Shown in pieces: positions 34,471 to 47,700 of a DNA stretch of 64,000 bases. Under the pieces are notes generated by a model. That model was given only the letters and a program-made list of their open reading frames with translations, did not search any database and was not told the DNA's origin. The stretch is from Elysia chlorotica (Eukaryota > Mollusca > Gastropoda > Plakobranchidae): contig RQTK01000978.1 of the NCBI GenBank assembly GCA_003991915.1, positions 121,846 to 185,845 on the forward strand, written 5' to 3'. The position numbers were made by a program, and so were the translations under genes. The first letter of the stretch is position 1; every line of letters begins with the position of its first letter.

Positions 34471-37400
34471 ATGGTGGGCTCTCCCTTAAGCCCTCAAGAT
34501 GCTGCAGCCCAGCTGACTGCCTTCAAGTCCTATGTGCAGCTCATTGCTGACTCTACGCCTGGGAGTGAGTTATACTGTTGTTGTTGATCTGATGATAAAA
34601 TAATCATAGTTATTACAATATATATTTATAGGTTATAACAAAGCAATAAAAAGTAACATGAAAATAAACACTTTTCTGGCAAATTGAGTTTAACATTTAT
34701 TTGATTTATGAAGTGAAAAGGAAGTGATCTAAATATAGGTTCATACTTCATCACTTATTTGTTAAAACAAAACCTGCAGGCACTGGATTACAATTAAACC
34801 TTCTTGTTTGTTCTGAAATGGGGATTGATCCTTTAGTTGACTATGTTTAAAGTTGTATGGCTGAATCAATTTTGTTTGGTCAACCTCAAACAAGGCACAA
34901 GTAATTTCTGAATTTATGTAAGTGATAAAAGGTTTGTGGATACCATTAATTTTTGTTAAATTCATTATTGATAATGTTAAAACATTATTCTTCTCTTTCC
35001 AATTCTGCAGTTGTTGAGAAAAAACTCAAGGCAGCACAAGAGCTGAGTGAAAATTTTGAGGTAAGAGATAGATATTATATTTCCTACTCTTTATTTTTTC
35101 TTATAATGTTGGTTGCCATTTTTTGTGGAATATTTTATGTTTGAGAATTAAATTGAATATTCAACAAAAAGATGATTTTGGGCTTGAAATAACTGTCATT
35201 TTAGCCATTTTTCTTGTGTACGCCCATTTAACAAAAATGTTCAATTTTTGTAAAGCTCATATAGATAAATAAAATAAAAGTGATGTGAATCAATGTATTG
35301 GAGGGGTTGGAGAGTTAACAACAATTTTTTTTTTAAATTTTGTTGCAATGACTTGATAGTGCCTTGTACAGGATGCTGATTTTATCACAGTTACAGTATA
35401 CTAATTACTATAATGTATGAGCTTTTTTTTTTTTTCAAATTTTCAGAGCATCGTGACTTTGCCACAGTACCCCCAGTTTCTGGCTGAGCTCATGCGAATC
35501 TTTTTGAAGATTCTAGATGAACAAGAGCCCCAATTCATTGCAGAACAGAACATCCAGGTAATGTTTTTGCACTGGAAACAATTTTATTGTGCAGGAGTAT
35601 CACATGTCACAAAAGAGCATTTTCTTTGATATACATATCAACTCAGTGGCTCTTCAATCTCATTTAAACAACATCCAGATGAAAAAAAACAATCTGTTCT
35701 TCTCTTTCAAGTCCTGCATGATCCCCTCTCAAAAAAATTTAGTTGTCCTTTTTGCCCAAACCAATCACAGACTCATATTCTCAAGTCAAACAGATTGGAG
35801 AAGGTTAAATGAATTTGATCCATTAGTAATGTTTATGCATAGAACATAAGATGTTAAAAAGACATTTTAAATTGTGAGAACTCCATTGCTTTTCATCTTG
35901 GCTACCATTTCCTATTAAAAATATTATATTGTTTTTATTTCAGCAACTGCGCAAACTGCTTTTGGAGATTATCCATCGCATACCATGCAACGATCACCTG
36001 AAAAAATATGTGCCACAAATAATTACACTTATGTTCAGGCTTCTAAAGGTAAATGATCTTAAAGTAAAGACAGACATAATTTTAAAGTAACCATTATTCC
36101 TCTTTCAAAAATCATTTAAAAGAAAGTATTGTTGAGTAAATAAGAACATTTTTAACTATTGAAAAAAAAAATCAAAGCATATAAGTTCCAAGCTTTTAAG
36201 AATATTGGTTGGTCTAAAAAGAACACTGTATATTCCAGGTGGAGAATGAAGACAATGTTTTGGTGTGCATTCGAATACTCCTTGATCTTCACAAGCATTA
36301 CAGACCCCAGATGAATGAGGAGGTTAGTAAGATACTATTGATCACTTCAATCAATAAAATGATCTTTTTATTTTGTATCAGCTAGTGTTAAGAAGCCAGC
36401 CATTCACAAATAATATCCTTGTTTATCAGTTTTTAAAATTTCTGTTTATTTAATTTTTAAAATTGAAATTTGGGTTTAGGAATCCCAATTTTTTTTCTTA
36501 TGTAACTGTTAGTAGAAGGTGGCTCTCTTTACTATAAGTTATTTTTTTCTTCTAAATTAATCACGTCTTGATACACATACCCCAAAAGTGTTATGATTAC
36601 ACAAGGCTTTAACTTTGCATTTCACTTATTTCAGCCCTGTTCACTGAACAACATTTAGACAGATTATGTGTAAATGTAATTCAACTAAGAAAATAAATTT
36701 AATAATAATGATTGAATAATGAGTTTGATGCCTTTTTGCTTGATTCTGATTGTACTATGCTCTCTATCATGCTTGTTGTTGTGATTGATCATGGAGTGGT
36801 CTGTCTTATGCAAACAGTGGGAGATGTTTATTGATTCTTATGTTCACAGGATTTTTAAGATTGCACAATTTTGATTTTGTATCTATGGCTCTAATTTTTT
36901 TAAACACTTTTTGCCACTCTGTTTTGCAGTTTACTTCCTTGTTATATGTTCATAAAATAATCCCTTTAGCTCATATTTGTTTTTTTGTTTTATTTCTTAT
37001 TCCTAAGTACACTGTTTATTTACATCAAGCTAAAATGCTATTTTATTTAAATTACAGGTTGCAGACTTCATGAAATTTGTGAAAGGAATCTACAGTGCCT
37101 TGCCTAGCCATTTACCCCGCATCTTTGAGCCCAGGTCTCAAAAGAAAGTGAAAGATCTCTCAGACATCAATGTTGAAGTGTGGCTTCAAGACATCTTTAC
37201 AGTCACAACTGTACTAACAGACAAAAAGAATGCAGAAAATCAAAGTGTTCAGGTTGGCCCAATAATATGCATACATTGGAGGATTAATCTAAGATTTTAA
37301 GAATAAAAAATAACATTAAAACTGTGAATATCACAATTCCAACTGCACTGTTGTGTGATGATCTTTATCGCTTTTTTGTGTAACTCGTTTTATTGGAGAA

Positions 37401-40400
37401 CTGCCTCTTGTCAGTGATTTCCATCTTAAATTTTAAGACATTGTGACTGTCCTTTTTTTTCCTTTAGCATCTTGTTTATCAAAACCCATTACATATTCTT
37501 GTATCTCTGTAAATAGCATTTAGATTGTACATTTAAGGAAAAAAAAAGTGGGCTGTGCCCTTTTTTTATTTTATAAAGGGATTTTTTTCTTCTTGCTTTT
37601 CCCCAGTATACCATAATTCCAATGGGAGTTCAAAGTTTGAAAGTTCTTGCAGAACTGCCCATCATTGTAGTGTTGATGTATCAAATGTACAAGCAACAGG
37701 TTCAAAATGACATAGTAGACTTCATTCCACTCATCATGAATACCATTACATTGCAGCCATCACTTCAACACAGGTACTATTTATATAAATTTTTTAATTT
37801 AGAATTAAAAACTTTGTTGAAACGTAAATGTATACAGTTAGAATATTAATACTTTAAGCAGAAACTAAGTGTTGTAAGTTTATATTTTCTTCTTTTTTTC
37901 TCGTCCCCCCCCTCCCTTCATTCTTCCCTTCTTTCTTTTTTACTTGCAAAATTTTATCTGAAGTGGTTTAATTTGTTATACATTAAAAAATTATTTTCCA
38001 GAACAAATCCAGCATTCAACAAAGAGGTATTTGTGGACTTTATTGCAGCCCAGATAAAGACGTTGACTTTTTTGGCATTCATCATGAAAATGTATCAGGT
38101 AATTCAAAAGGAGGCATAACAAAAATGTTTTTTATTTAAAGGTGAATGCATGTGAAGTACATTATCCCCTCTTCTATATACCTTTTATAACATTCCAAAA
38201 TATTTAAATGAGGCATTCAGAATAAGTATAATTTATATAGTTGTGTAAGTATTAGGAAATTGCATAAAATTGTAAGTTTCTTGTTTTGAGATCTATATGA
38301 TTGAACCAAAAAAGGTGTTTTTCTCCCCAATTTATAGAAATTAAAAAATTTTTTTTTGAAAGTCCATGAAACAACACAAACTTAAGTTTAATAATCAATG
38401 AAAACCAGCTAAAGTAAAGTTTCCAACTTTTCAACCCTTTTCACATATAACAGGGATGGCTTAACCTTTTTTTCCTGGTTATATGTTTTTTAAAACATAA
38501 TTGTTTCGGTTCTTCACACTCTGTGCAAGTGCATTCTCCAATAGCTACAAAATGACATTGTCCTAAATGAGACTTATGCTTAAATGAATTGATATATCAT
38601 TTTGAAGGTGAAAATGAGATCTATTTAACTAACTTTCAGATTACAAATGCGCTTATAGGTTTTTTCTTTATTTTATTAGAAACTTTTGTGCAATACAAAG
38701 CAGAAATAAGGAAATGTAACAGGTTTTATTGATTATCTAAAAAAGTATTGCCAAAATTGTAGCACAGTGACATCATGGTATTATATGACCTTCATGTTCT
38801 TTTGCTTTTAGAATATTAAGCAAGTGTTTGTGATTTTAAATTTTATTCTCATGGGTTTTTAAAAATTTGTCTTCCTATCAACAAAGGGAGCAGTGAACAA
38901 CCACCCTCAACAAATGGTTCAGGGCTTGCTGGGCTTGATGACCCTATGCCCTCCTGAAGTGGCGCACCTTCGCAAAGACCTTCTCATATCTGCTCGTTAC
39001 ATTCTCACCACAGACTTCAAGAACAGTGAGTTTGTAAAAAAACAACATTGTATAACATTTTTTGTCATGTGATCAGATATTGTACAAGTGCTCACACTGT
39101 ATTGGGTATAGTTGCTATGGTTAATGTGTTGGACTCACTTGCAGCTGCAGTTCTATCCCAACTATTGTTGTGAGTGGTGCCAATTTTTCTTAAGTTTACA
39201 GATTTTGAGTAAAAAAAAAAAGAAGTTGGCAGGTCAAAATTCAGTAAAAATATGCAAAAGGTTTGTTAACGAATGTTATGCGGCTTTAAGCCATAAGTTC
39301 ATTTAAAGAAAAAAAAGATCCGATTAGCTTATAAGCTATAAGCTATAAGTAAGCTTTGGAAAGCATTTGAACGTCACCTGAATGGCCAAATATCCAGCCT
39401 GGGTGTGAAAAAACGGGGTGTGGCAGTACTGTTCACGTGGTTAACTGATGCTCTTAGTGCTGCGCTGATATTGTCAATATTTTTGAATTATTTTTAGATA
39501 ACACTATATTTCTATTGCGTTGAGAAGTTAGTTAATTTGAATATCTTGTTTGTTTAGGCTTTTTAATGAACATTTATTACTTTAGTTCGGGGGTAAAAGG
39601 GAGATGGCATTTATTACTTTCTTTCCTGCAGGTGATCACAATTAAGCTTATTTAATTTTAAATAGCTGTGGGTGTGATATGTTTCAGTTCGAATCCTTTT
39701 TTTTTACACGGAACAACATTCCTCCTGTGTATCTCTTGACTGAAAGTATATTGCGCTTAGAACCCTTGTAGCCCCAATTGAAAGTTCTGAAATATCAGCT
39801 GAAGATTGAACCTTTGACCTCCTACTCTTCAATTCAGAGCACTAATTGTTGAGATATATCTGGCGCCTTTTATTACAAAAAATGCAATTTGCAAATAAAC
39901 GTTATTTCCTACAGATTTTCTAAAAAGATGGTCGAAAAAGGGGTATGGGTGGAATAGGAGCAGAGACACTAAAGATTTCAACCTTGGACCTCCCGCTCCT
40001 CTGCCCTGAGCACTGACGACTGAGCTATTTTCACCCCCCTATTGAGCCAATGCTTATAATATTTAATTAGATCTACATCCCACGAATTTTACAAAAAATA
40101 TCAGACTAGATTTTCTGACACATGCTGAGTATCGCACCGTCTGCTTGCAATTGCAGGCCATGACAGACAGAGCTATTAAGTGACGGTAATGATCAAACAT
40201 TATCAAGCAAAATACCATTATTTTTGCCCATCCAGGATTTGTTCCAGTCATCGAGAAGCTTTTTGATGACAACATTCTTATTGGTTCTGGCTGGACCACT
40301 CATGAATCGCTGAGGTATGAATATCTTTCTTTTAATAATATCAATTCAAAATTATGGCAGATTTTGGGATGAATCACTACTGGAAGAGGTAATATAGTGA

Positions 40401-41706
40401 TACAGATTACTAATAGCATGAAAAGAAAGTAGTCACCAAGTAAAAAGATTGAATGTGTGTGATTTAATCAGGATATGTGTAAAAAAAAAAAAAGGTTGGT
40501 TGTGCTACCTCATATTTGTATAGGAAAGGTTGTAAACTTCTTGCTCCTTTTAAGTTTTACATTTTATTGTACAGTCTCCTCCTGGGCAATATAAAGAATA
40601 CCTTGAACATGACCTTTCGTCTTTGATTCCTCAGACCATTGGCTTACAGTACGCTTGCTGATCTTGTACACCATGTGCGAAACAATCTATCCCTGAGTGA
40701 TTTGAGTCTGGCGGTGAATCTGTTTTCAAAAACAGTCCATGATGATTCCTTGCCAAGCACCATACAAACCATGTCATGCAAGCTGCTGCTCAGCCTTGTG
40801 GACTGCATTCGCACCAAAAGTGACCAGGAAAGTGGCAATGTATGTTTAACCTAGTTTAATATTTCTTGTCAAAATCTTTCTCTTGAGTGTTTTTGTTACA
40901 TACAATTTTATACTTATTTTGAATTTAAAAAAAAAAAAACCTTAAATGGTGACTGTTGTGGTTTATTAGGTTCTATTAAATTTTAAATTAAATTTATGTG
41001 TCTTCGAAATGACTAAAAAACAAAACAAAACAACCAATGTGTGACTTCTTTTTTTTTACATTTTAATAAATTTTATTCCATTAGATAAAATGTTACTGCA
41101 TACTTTTCAGGGCAGAGAATTGCTTCTGAGAATCTCTGAGGTGTTTGTCATCAAGTTCAAGACCATCGCAAAAGTTCAGCTGCCACTTTTGCTGAGCAAA
41201 TGGTATCTTATTATGCATTTTCAGCATTTGTTTTTTCTCCAATTTGTTTTTAAAAGATTAAATTCTGAACTTTTTATACTTAAAAAAGGGGGTTTTAATT
41301 TTTATTTGAGGCAGAGCCACATTTTTTTTTCATTTTGCAATATTATAATCATACATTTTTATAACTTAATGTATTTGTTTAAAATGAAGGACCTTTTTTC
41401 TGAAAGAAACAACAATTCTGTAAACTTTGAATAAACAATAAATATGAAACTTTGCCAAGATAATAGTGATTGTTTCTTCATTTTTATGAATTTTTAGCTT
41501 ATAATTATCTTTTTTTCATCAACTGACTTTTAAAGATATTTTAATGTTAAAAGAAACGTGTGAGAAATATCATGAGTATGAAAGATTCGTTTTAACAACT
41601 ATACAGTTTTGAATAATGAAGCGCATTTTTTTCCAGTAAACCTTCAAATGATCCATCCAAGATGGCAGAAGCAAAGGCAGCAACCCCTCCACCAAGCAAT
41701 GCTCAG
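34471..41706 (+). CDS. TRRAP: TRRAP coding exons 1-13
   Basis: Exons: 34471-34564, 35011-35060, 35447-35557, 35944-36048, 36239-36322, 37058-37252, 37607-37773, 38002-38098, 38887-39025, 40236-40314, 40635-40839, 41111-41202, 41637-41706. Landmarks are [10 protein letters not shown] (4), FMKFVKGIY (6), [16 protein letters not shown] (7), [16 protein letters not shown] (8), [17 protein letters not shown] (9), [19 protein letters not shown] (10), [14 protein letters not shown] and [16 protein letters not shown] (11). Exon 13 codes a short linker with ATPPPSNAQ, where vertebrates have a long proline-rich stretch. Exon 9 starts after an unusual acceptor, caacaaag. Confidence 0.93.
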
Positions 41707-44700
41707 GTAGCTTGTAATATAAAACAAAGAAAGGTGAACGACAAAACGAATTTTGTACTAAACTTTAAATTGTGATTGAGATATTCAAACGTAAAGATAA
41801 GATACCAATTTTATTAATTACTTAATTAAATCTTATTTTAAAACCATTTGACATTTAGGATATCTGCTTTCTTTATTTTTATTTGGTAAATAAAACTTAA
41901 TTCTTCATACTCACTTTATTCAGCACTGTATCATAAAGGTGCACCCTTTTCACTTTCAAGTCAGTTAGCCAAAAAAGGGATTAGTAAATTTTGTTAAATA
42001 AAACTTATAGTAAATAAAAATTAATGATGCCATGAAGTAGATATGGAATTTTAGATTAAGGGTATTTATCAATGATTGTAAGCGATAATTATATTTAGAT
42101 CCAGACTTACATTGTCTAGCCTATCGGATCGGGGTTTTTCATGGGGTTCTCTAGTTTGAAAAAGATTTTGCCCTGCCAAGTAATATCAATTGCACAAACC
42201 TTGTTAAAACTTGAATAAGATTAGTAAACCTCTGCTCGATATGTTAAAAGCTGAATTTATTAGTATTATTTGAAAGTTGCATTTATGATCGTAATAGCAG
42301 CTTAACACCAGCAGAAATTCTTCAGTGTTAGGAGGGAATGGTAAAATACATATTGATCCATATGTTTTGCTTGAGACTGTGAAATATGATTGAGACAGAT
42401 TGTGAAATATTTTTGAAAGCAATAATTATGAAAAAGATACAAAGTGAAAATGCTATTTCCCATTGGTACATTTATGTTAGAAATAGTGCCTGTGTCAAAA
42501 TGTCATTAAAGAGGTATTTTCCTTCTTTTTTGGTTACATTCATATTGTCTATGAACCTCTTAATATTGTGCACCTGTATGTGCCAATATAGTTGTTATTA
42601 GACTGATGTGCAACTCACGCTCTTGTATGAGCAACCTTGGTGTGAAGGAAATAATGTTAAAAGGATTTGTTTGTTTACTTGTGTTAATTCATTTTCATTG
42701 CTCTTTCTGCTCTTAGCTCGCTCAACAACTTATTGCCTCAGGAGATGGAAAACTTCCAGACTCCATCAAAGATGAAAAGCTACATCTCTTATACACTACC
42801 AGTGTTGAGACAAAGGACAAAGAAGAAAAAGTAAGGTTCATAGAAAACTTTCAAATTCTCTTGTCCTGATTGTTTGTATGATAAGATTGTGCGGGGCTAA
42901 ATATAAGTATAATGCCTATAAGTATCAAGACTGATGTGTGTTTCAGTAAAAATTTGAGAGATGTTCCTTTGTCTCAGGCATAATTTATGAGCCGTTGAGA
43001 CAGAACACCGAATGGAAATATCTCAAATGTCTGCAGCGTACGTTTCTTTTAAAAAAACTTTTTTTGGGGGTTGAGATTTTTTTTTTAATTTCTGGACTAT
43101 TTACCAAGTATGCAATGATCTGTTTATAATCAAGTTTTGAACATCCACATCCCCATTAAAAAAAAATAGATCTAACTTCCAAAACTGGGCTTGCACAAGC
43201 TCCTTTGTAGGAAGAACATAGAAAAGCAGGTTTATTTTACATGTAGAAGGCAAAGCTTCATCATTTAAGATTATGGAATATTCTGATTTACATTTGACCA
43301 TTGGGTTTATATCGTAAGGTTATTCCTTGCATTGTCAAGTTGTAGATCTAAAACGGTTTCCGTAATTTCATGGTGTACATCTCTTTTCATTCTTTTGTTT
43401 TCAGCCAATGATGAAGTTTGGAAACATTCCAAACCACAACACAACCTATTCAGTGCCAGATTGTCGACATATGATGAAAACTCTGGTTTGTGGAGTCAAA
43501 ACTATCACCTGGGGAACTCTGAACTGTAAAGCAGTAGGAGCAGGTATGATACATTATGACATTTTACATTTGCTTGTTGAGCTATGATCACCTAGATGAT
43601 TATTTTATCTATATGTGGTCAGTATGTTTCCTCATATAAATATGAGAGAGAATGGTGGAAGAAAGAAAAGTTATAAAACTTCCAACTTGAAATAAAGCTA
43701 GCCATAATGCCTCGTTCACAAAATATCTTGCATTAATATTTTGGTATTACACCATTTTTACTGTTTTGCATACTCTCTGATTTGAATTGATAGTCCAAAA
43801 TGTGAACTGTGATTCCAATTTTATTTTTCTTTTCTCATGTTCTAAGTCCAAATGAACAAAGTGAAGATCTGATGATTCAACTTTAAGAACAAAATATAGT
43901 CTCCTTCACATGTGCAATAAACATTTTTTAATAAAAATTGTTTCTATTTTTTTTTGTATGACATCACAGGCAACAGCAAACAATTCCTTCCCAAAGAAAT
44001 ATTGGTGTATGTCCGCTTACTGAAGTATGCTCTGAAAGCATTGGACATTTACACAATCTGTGTAAATCCAAATGGAGGCTTATATGTCAGGTCCCAAACG
44101 TGAGTGTTCAAAAATATTTCAACATTCTTAAAACAAACTAATTGTTGAAACCTAAAACCTGGCTTTTTGACAGTTTTTAACAACCGTAAAGAGATGTGTT
44201 ATTATGGTGTTACCTCTGTGTAATACAAACGAATCTTAAGCTCACTTTGTTTGTGACATACACTTGTGATAAGTTAGAGGTGATTGGTTACTTTCTCTTC
44301 CTTCCCTCTTTTAACCGTCTATCCTTTGTCTTGCTTCCACCCCCCCCCCCCCCTTTTTTTTTTTTTTACGGAATGAGTTAGGATGATGTAAAGGTTGCTA
44401 TAGACCTGTTTTATCAAGGCAGCTTTGTTTCTGTCTGTACTTATAGTTTTCTTACATGGTTATAACAATTCCTCATTTGTTATTTTAAACTACCTTTTTT
44501 CAGTGTACAGAATGTGAAAGTCAAGGAAGAAAAGGAGGCTCTTGAACACTTTGCAGGAGTGGTAAATACTAATTGTATCTTTTAGAATGATTATTTGATT
44601 GATTGTTATAAGTCTTCACACTATAAAACATTTAGAATCATCAGATAATACAAAGCTCTCTGAGTGTCTCTCTAGATGTGTATGGTCAAAATTTAGTTTG

Positions 44701-47700
44701 AAACTCCTAATGTCTAATAAAAAAAAGGCTGAATCTCTTGTATTTTATTCTTAAAAGCTGTTCATAAAAAAAAGAATTATTTTGTTCAAATTAATAAATT
44801 AATGATATGCATTTTGTGTAAAATTGTTGTGATAAATTTTACAAGGAAATAAAAAAGAAAAAAAACCCTGAATGTTAACTTTTTATCATATATATATATA
44901 TATCCGAATAATATTTTTATGTACTTTGACAACACAGTAATACAAATGTTGAATATTACAAATATGTATTGATTAGAAGTTCAAGATGATAAGTTTTTCA
45001 AAATATGCACAAAGTGCAGTGGCATTATGTAAAAATCATAAATTTTGCTCTCTCTACAGTTCAATATGCTGACTCCAATTTCCTTCAAAGAGATATTTTC
45101 ATCTGTGATAGAGGTAACAATGAAAATCATGAATTAGGTGCATACATTAAAGTTTTGTCACACAAAGCATTTTTTATTGTTTTTGTCAATAGACAAAGCG
45201 TGTTTAAACTTTAGAAATATATTTTCGATATAGTTGGCTAAGTTAATAAATCCAATGCGATCATCTTCAGATCATGTCTCCTGATGAATGTAAACTGAAT
45301 TGTTATTCTGTTTGACATAATTTGTAATAAAAATTACGTACAAAGAAACACTATTCTGATACTACAGTGACTTGAAGGGTGGCTACAAATTTTTTAAATT
45401 TTGTCTTTACAGTACATGGTTGATAGAATCCAACATGAATTGGGTGCATAAATTAAAGTTTTGTCAAGCAAAGCATTTTTTATTGTTTTTGTCAATAGAC
45501 TAAGCATGTTTAAACTTAAGAAATATATTTTTGATATATATAGTTGGCCAAGTCAATAAATCCAATGCTGTCATCTTCAGATCATGTCTCCTGATGAATG
45601 TTAACGTAAGTATCATTCTGTTTGTCATAGTCTGTAAGAAAAATTATTTACAAAGAAACACTTTTTGATACTCTGTGATTTGAATGCTTGCTAACAATTT
45701 TTGTACTTAACTTTTTAATTTTGTCTTTACAGTATATGGTTGATAGAATCCAAGGCAACTTTGCTCTTCAGGTATGTTGTGTTTTTGTCTTCTTTTGGCA
45801 CACCTAAATATGCTTATTTTGAACTTGCTTTCCTTTTGGCTCATAACTGGTCTTTTTACAAATCTGCCTCTATCTTGTGTGCTTTAAAAAGTTGCTTCAA
45901 AGGTAGCAATTTTAGGTTGTTGAATAGAAATAAGGCAAATTGATACATGAAAAGAATTTGTGCAAAATTTTCAAACTTTGCAGTTAAGTATTCATAAATG
46001 TAAAGAAATCTGAGAATTCTTACACTTACAGATGTTTCATTTCAATAAATAAGGAAAGAAAATTAGACATACAATTTTGTTGTGGTCTTGGGCTAACAAA
46101 TACTACACAAAGTTATTTATAAATATTGATGCCGTGCATGTTAATAACAATGGCTCCTCAGTCACTCATATTGATTGTAAAACTCTTTATAGATACTAGT
46201 GTAAATTTCATTACATTCTATGCAGTTAATAGAAAAATCGTCATTAAAATTTCATTCGTTACTGAAATTACTCATCTAAATTCGAATTTTTGTAGTTAAT
46301 TAAATCATTTAATGATGTGCATCTCTTTCATTTGTAAAATAAATTTTCAGATTGTTGCCAACTCCTTTTTGGCCCATATGACAACAACTGCCACATTTGC
46401 CACAATTTTGGTAGAGTATCTGCTTGAGAGGATTCATGAAATGGGATGTAAGTATTTTTTTACATGGATTTCTTCCTCGTCAGATTAGAGCTTAGAAGGC
46501 ATTGAAAGTGTTATCACTATAAAAAAAGTATATTTTATGATTGCTTTTTTCTTTTTCTAAGAATTCTAAGAATATGATGACACCAAATCCACTTTATGAA
46601 CTTGGGATTGCTATTATTTTACTCTTTATTATATATATCTGTTATGTTAGGCGTAGACCACTGGGATAGGAACACCAATAATTCAATGACTGCTTACTAG
46701 TCTTTCCTTTAGATAGTCATCAACTCCTGCTTCATGTTGTGTTTTTCCAAAAGCAAATAACCCTTTCTTTCTGTGAAACTTACAAAATGAAATTTAAACT
46801 TGATGTCATATTTCTATTTCGGTTTGTGAAAAAGATGATTTCTTTTCCTCAGCAAACATTGAAAGATCAAACCTGTACCTGAAACTTTTTAAGATGGTTT
46901 TCGGTTCAGTGTCTCTTTTTGCTGCTGAAAATGAGCAAATGCTGAAGGTGAGAGATATCTTTTTTTGTCTTCCTGATGTTAAACAGTTGTAACACCTTAA
47001 AAATACTTCTTATTGTAATGGAGCAAGGACCAAAATATTTGAATCTTAAAATCTCTAAAACCACACAAGATAAAGCTACGAAATTATCCATGTAGATGTT
47101 ATTTTGACTGTAGATTTGCATGGGCACATTTATTTTGACAAAAAATGTTTCGCCCAAAACCAACAAATTAATCAAAACAAAAAAATGTAATTTTGAAAAT
47201 ACAAATAGATACAACTGCTTCCTCCCCTTCCTTCAAAAACAAACAAATCGAAAGATGACTGATCAAAATACATGTCAACGTGTAGCGCACAGTGCTGAAC
47301 CAAGTTTGGAATTTAGACCTTAGATTTATGTTTAGAGTGAATGTTAATTGTAGTGTTTCTTGCAAGAATTATATCATGGAATCAACTTAATTTAAACGTT
47401 ACAAAGGTGAACCAAGTGTAGAACACATGCATGTTGCATTTTCTTGTTTTTTTTTAATGATTTCGTCCAAGTGTCTTGATCTTACAATTTGTGTTTTTAA
47501 TAAAATCATCACTGGATATTTTTTATGTGTAACATTGTAGTGCAGGGTGTGATTTATCAGGCAAATGGGATAGGGATTTGTTTATATTTTCATCAATACA
47601 AAACTTTAAAAATTTGTTCCAATCCAAAGAGTCTTGTTTTAAAAAAAAATAATTCTTTAATGTTTTTTTTTTCAGCCACACTTGCATACAATTGTGAATA

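Noticed and set aside
39950..40045. Functional tRNA gene
   Set aside because: Box A and B-like words are present but no seven-base acceptor stem or clean anticodon arm could be paired. A SINE head fits better.
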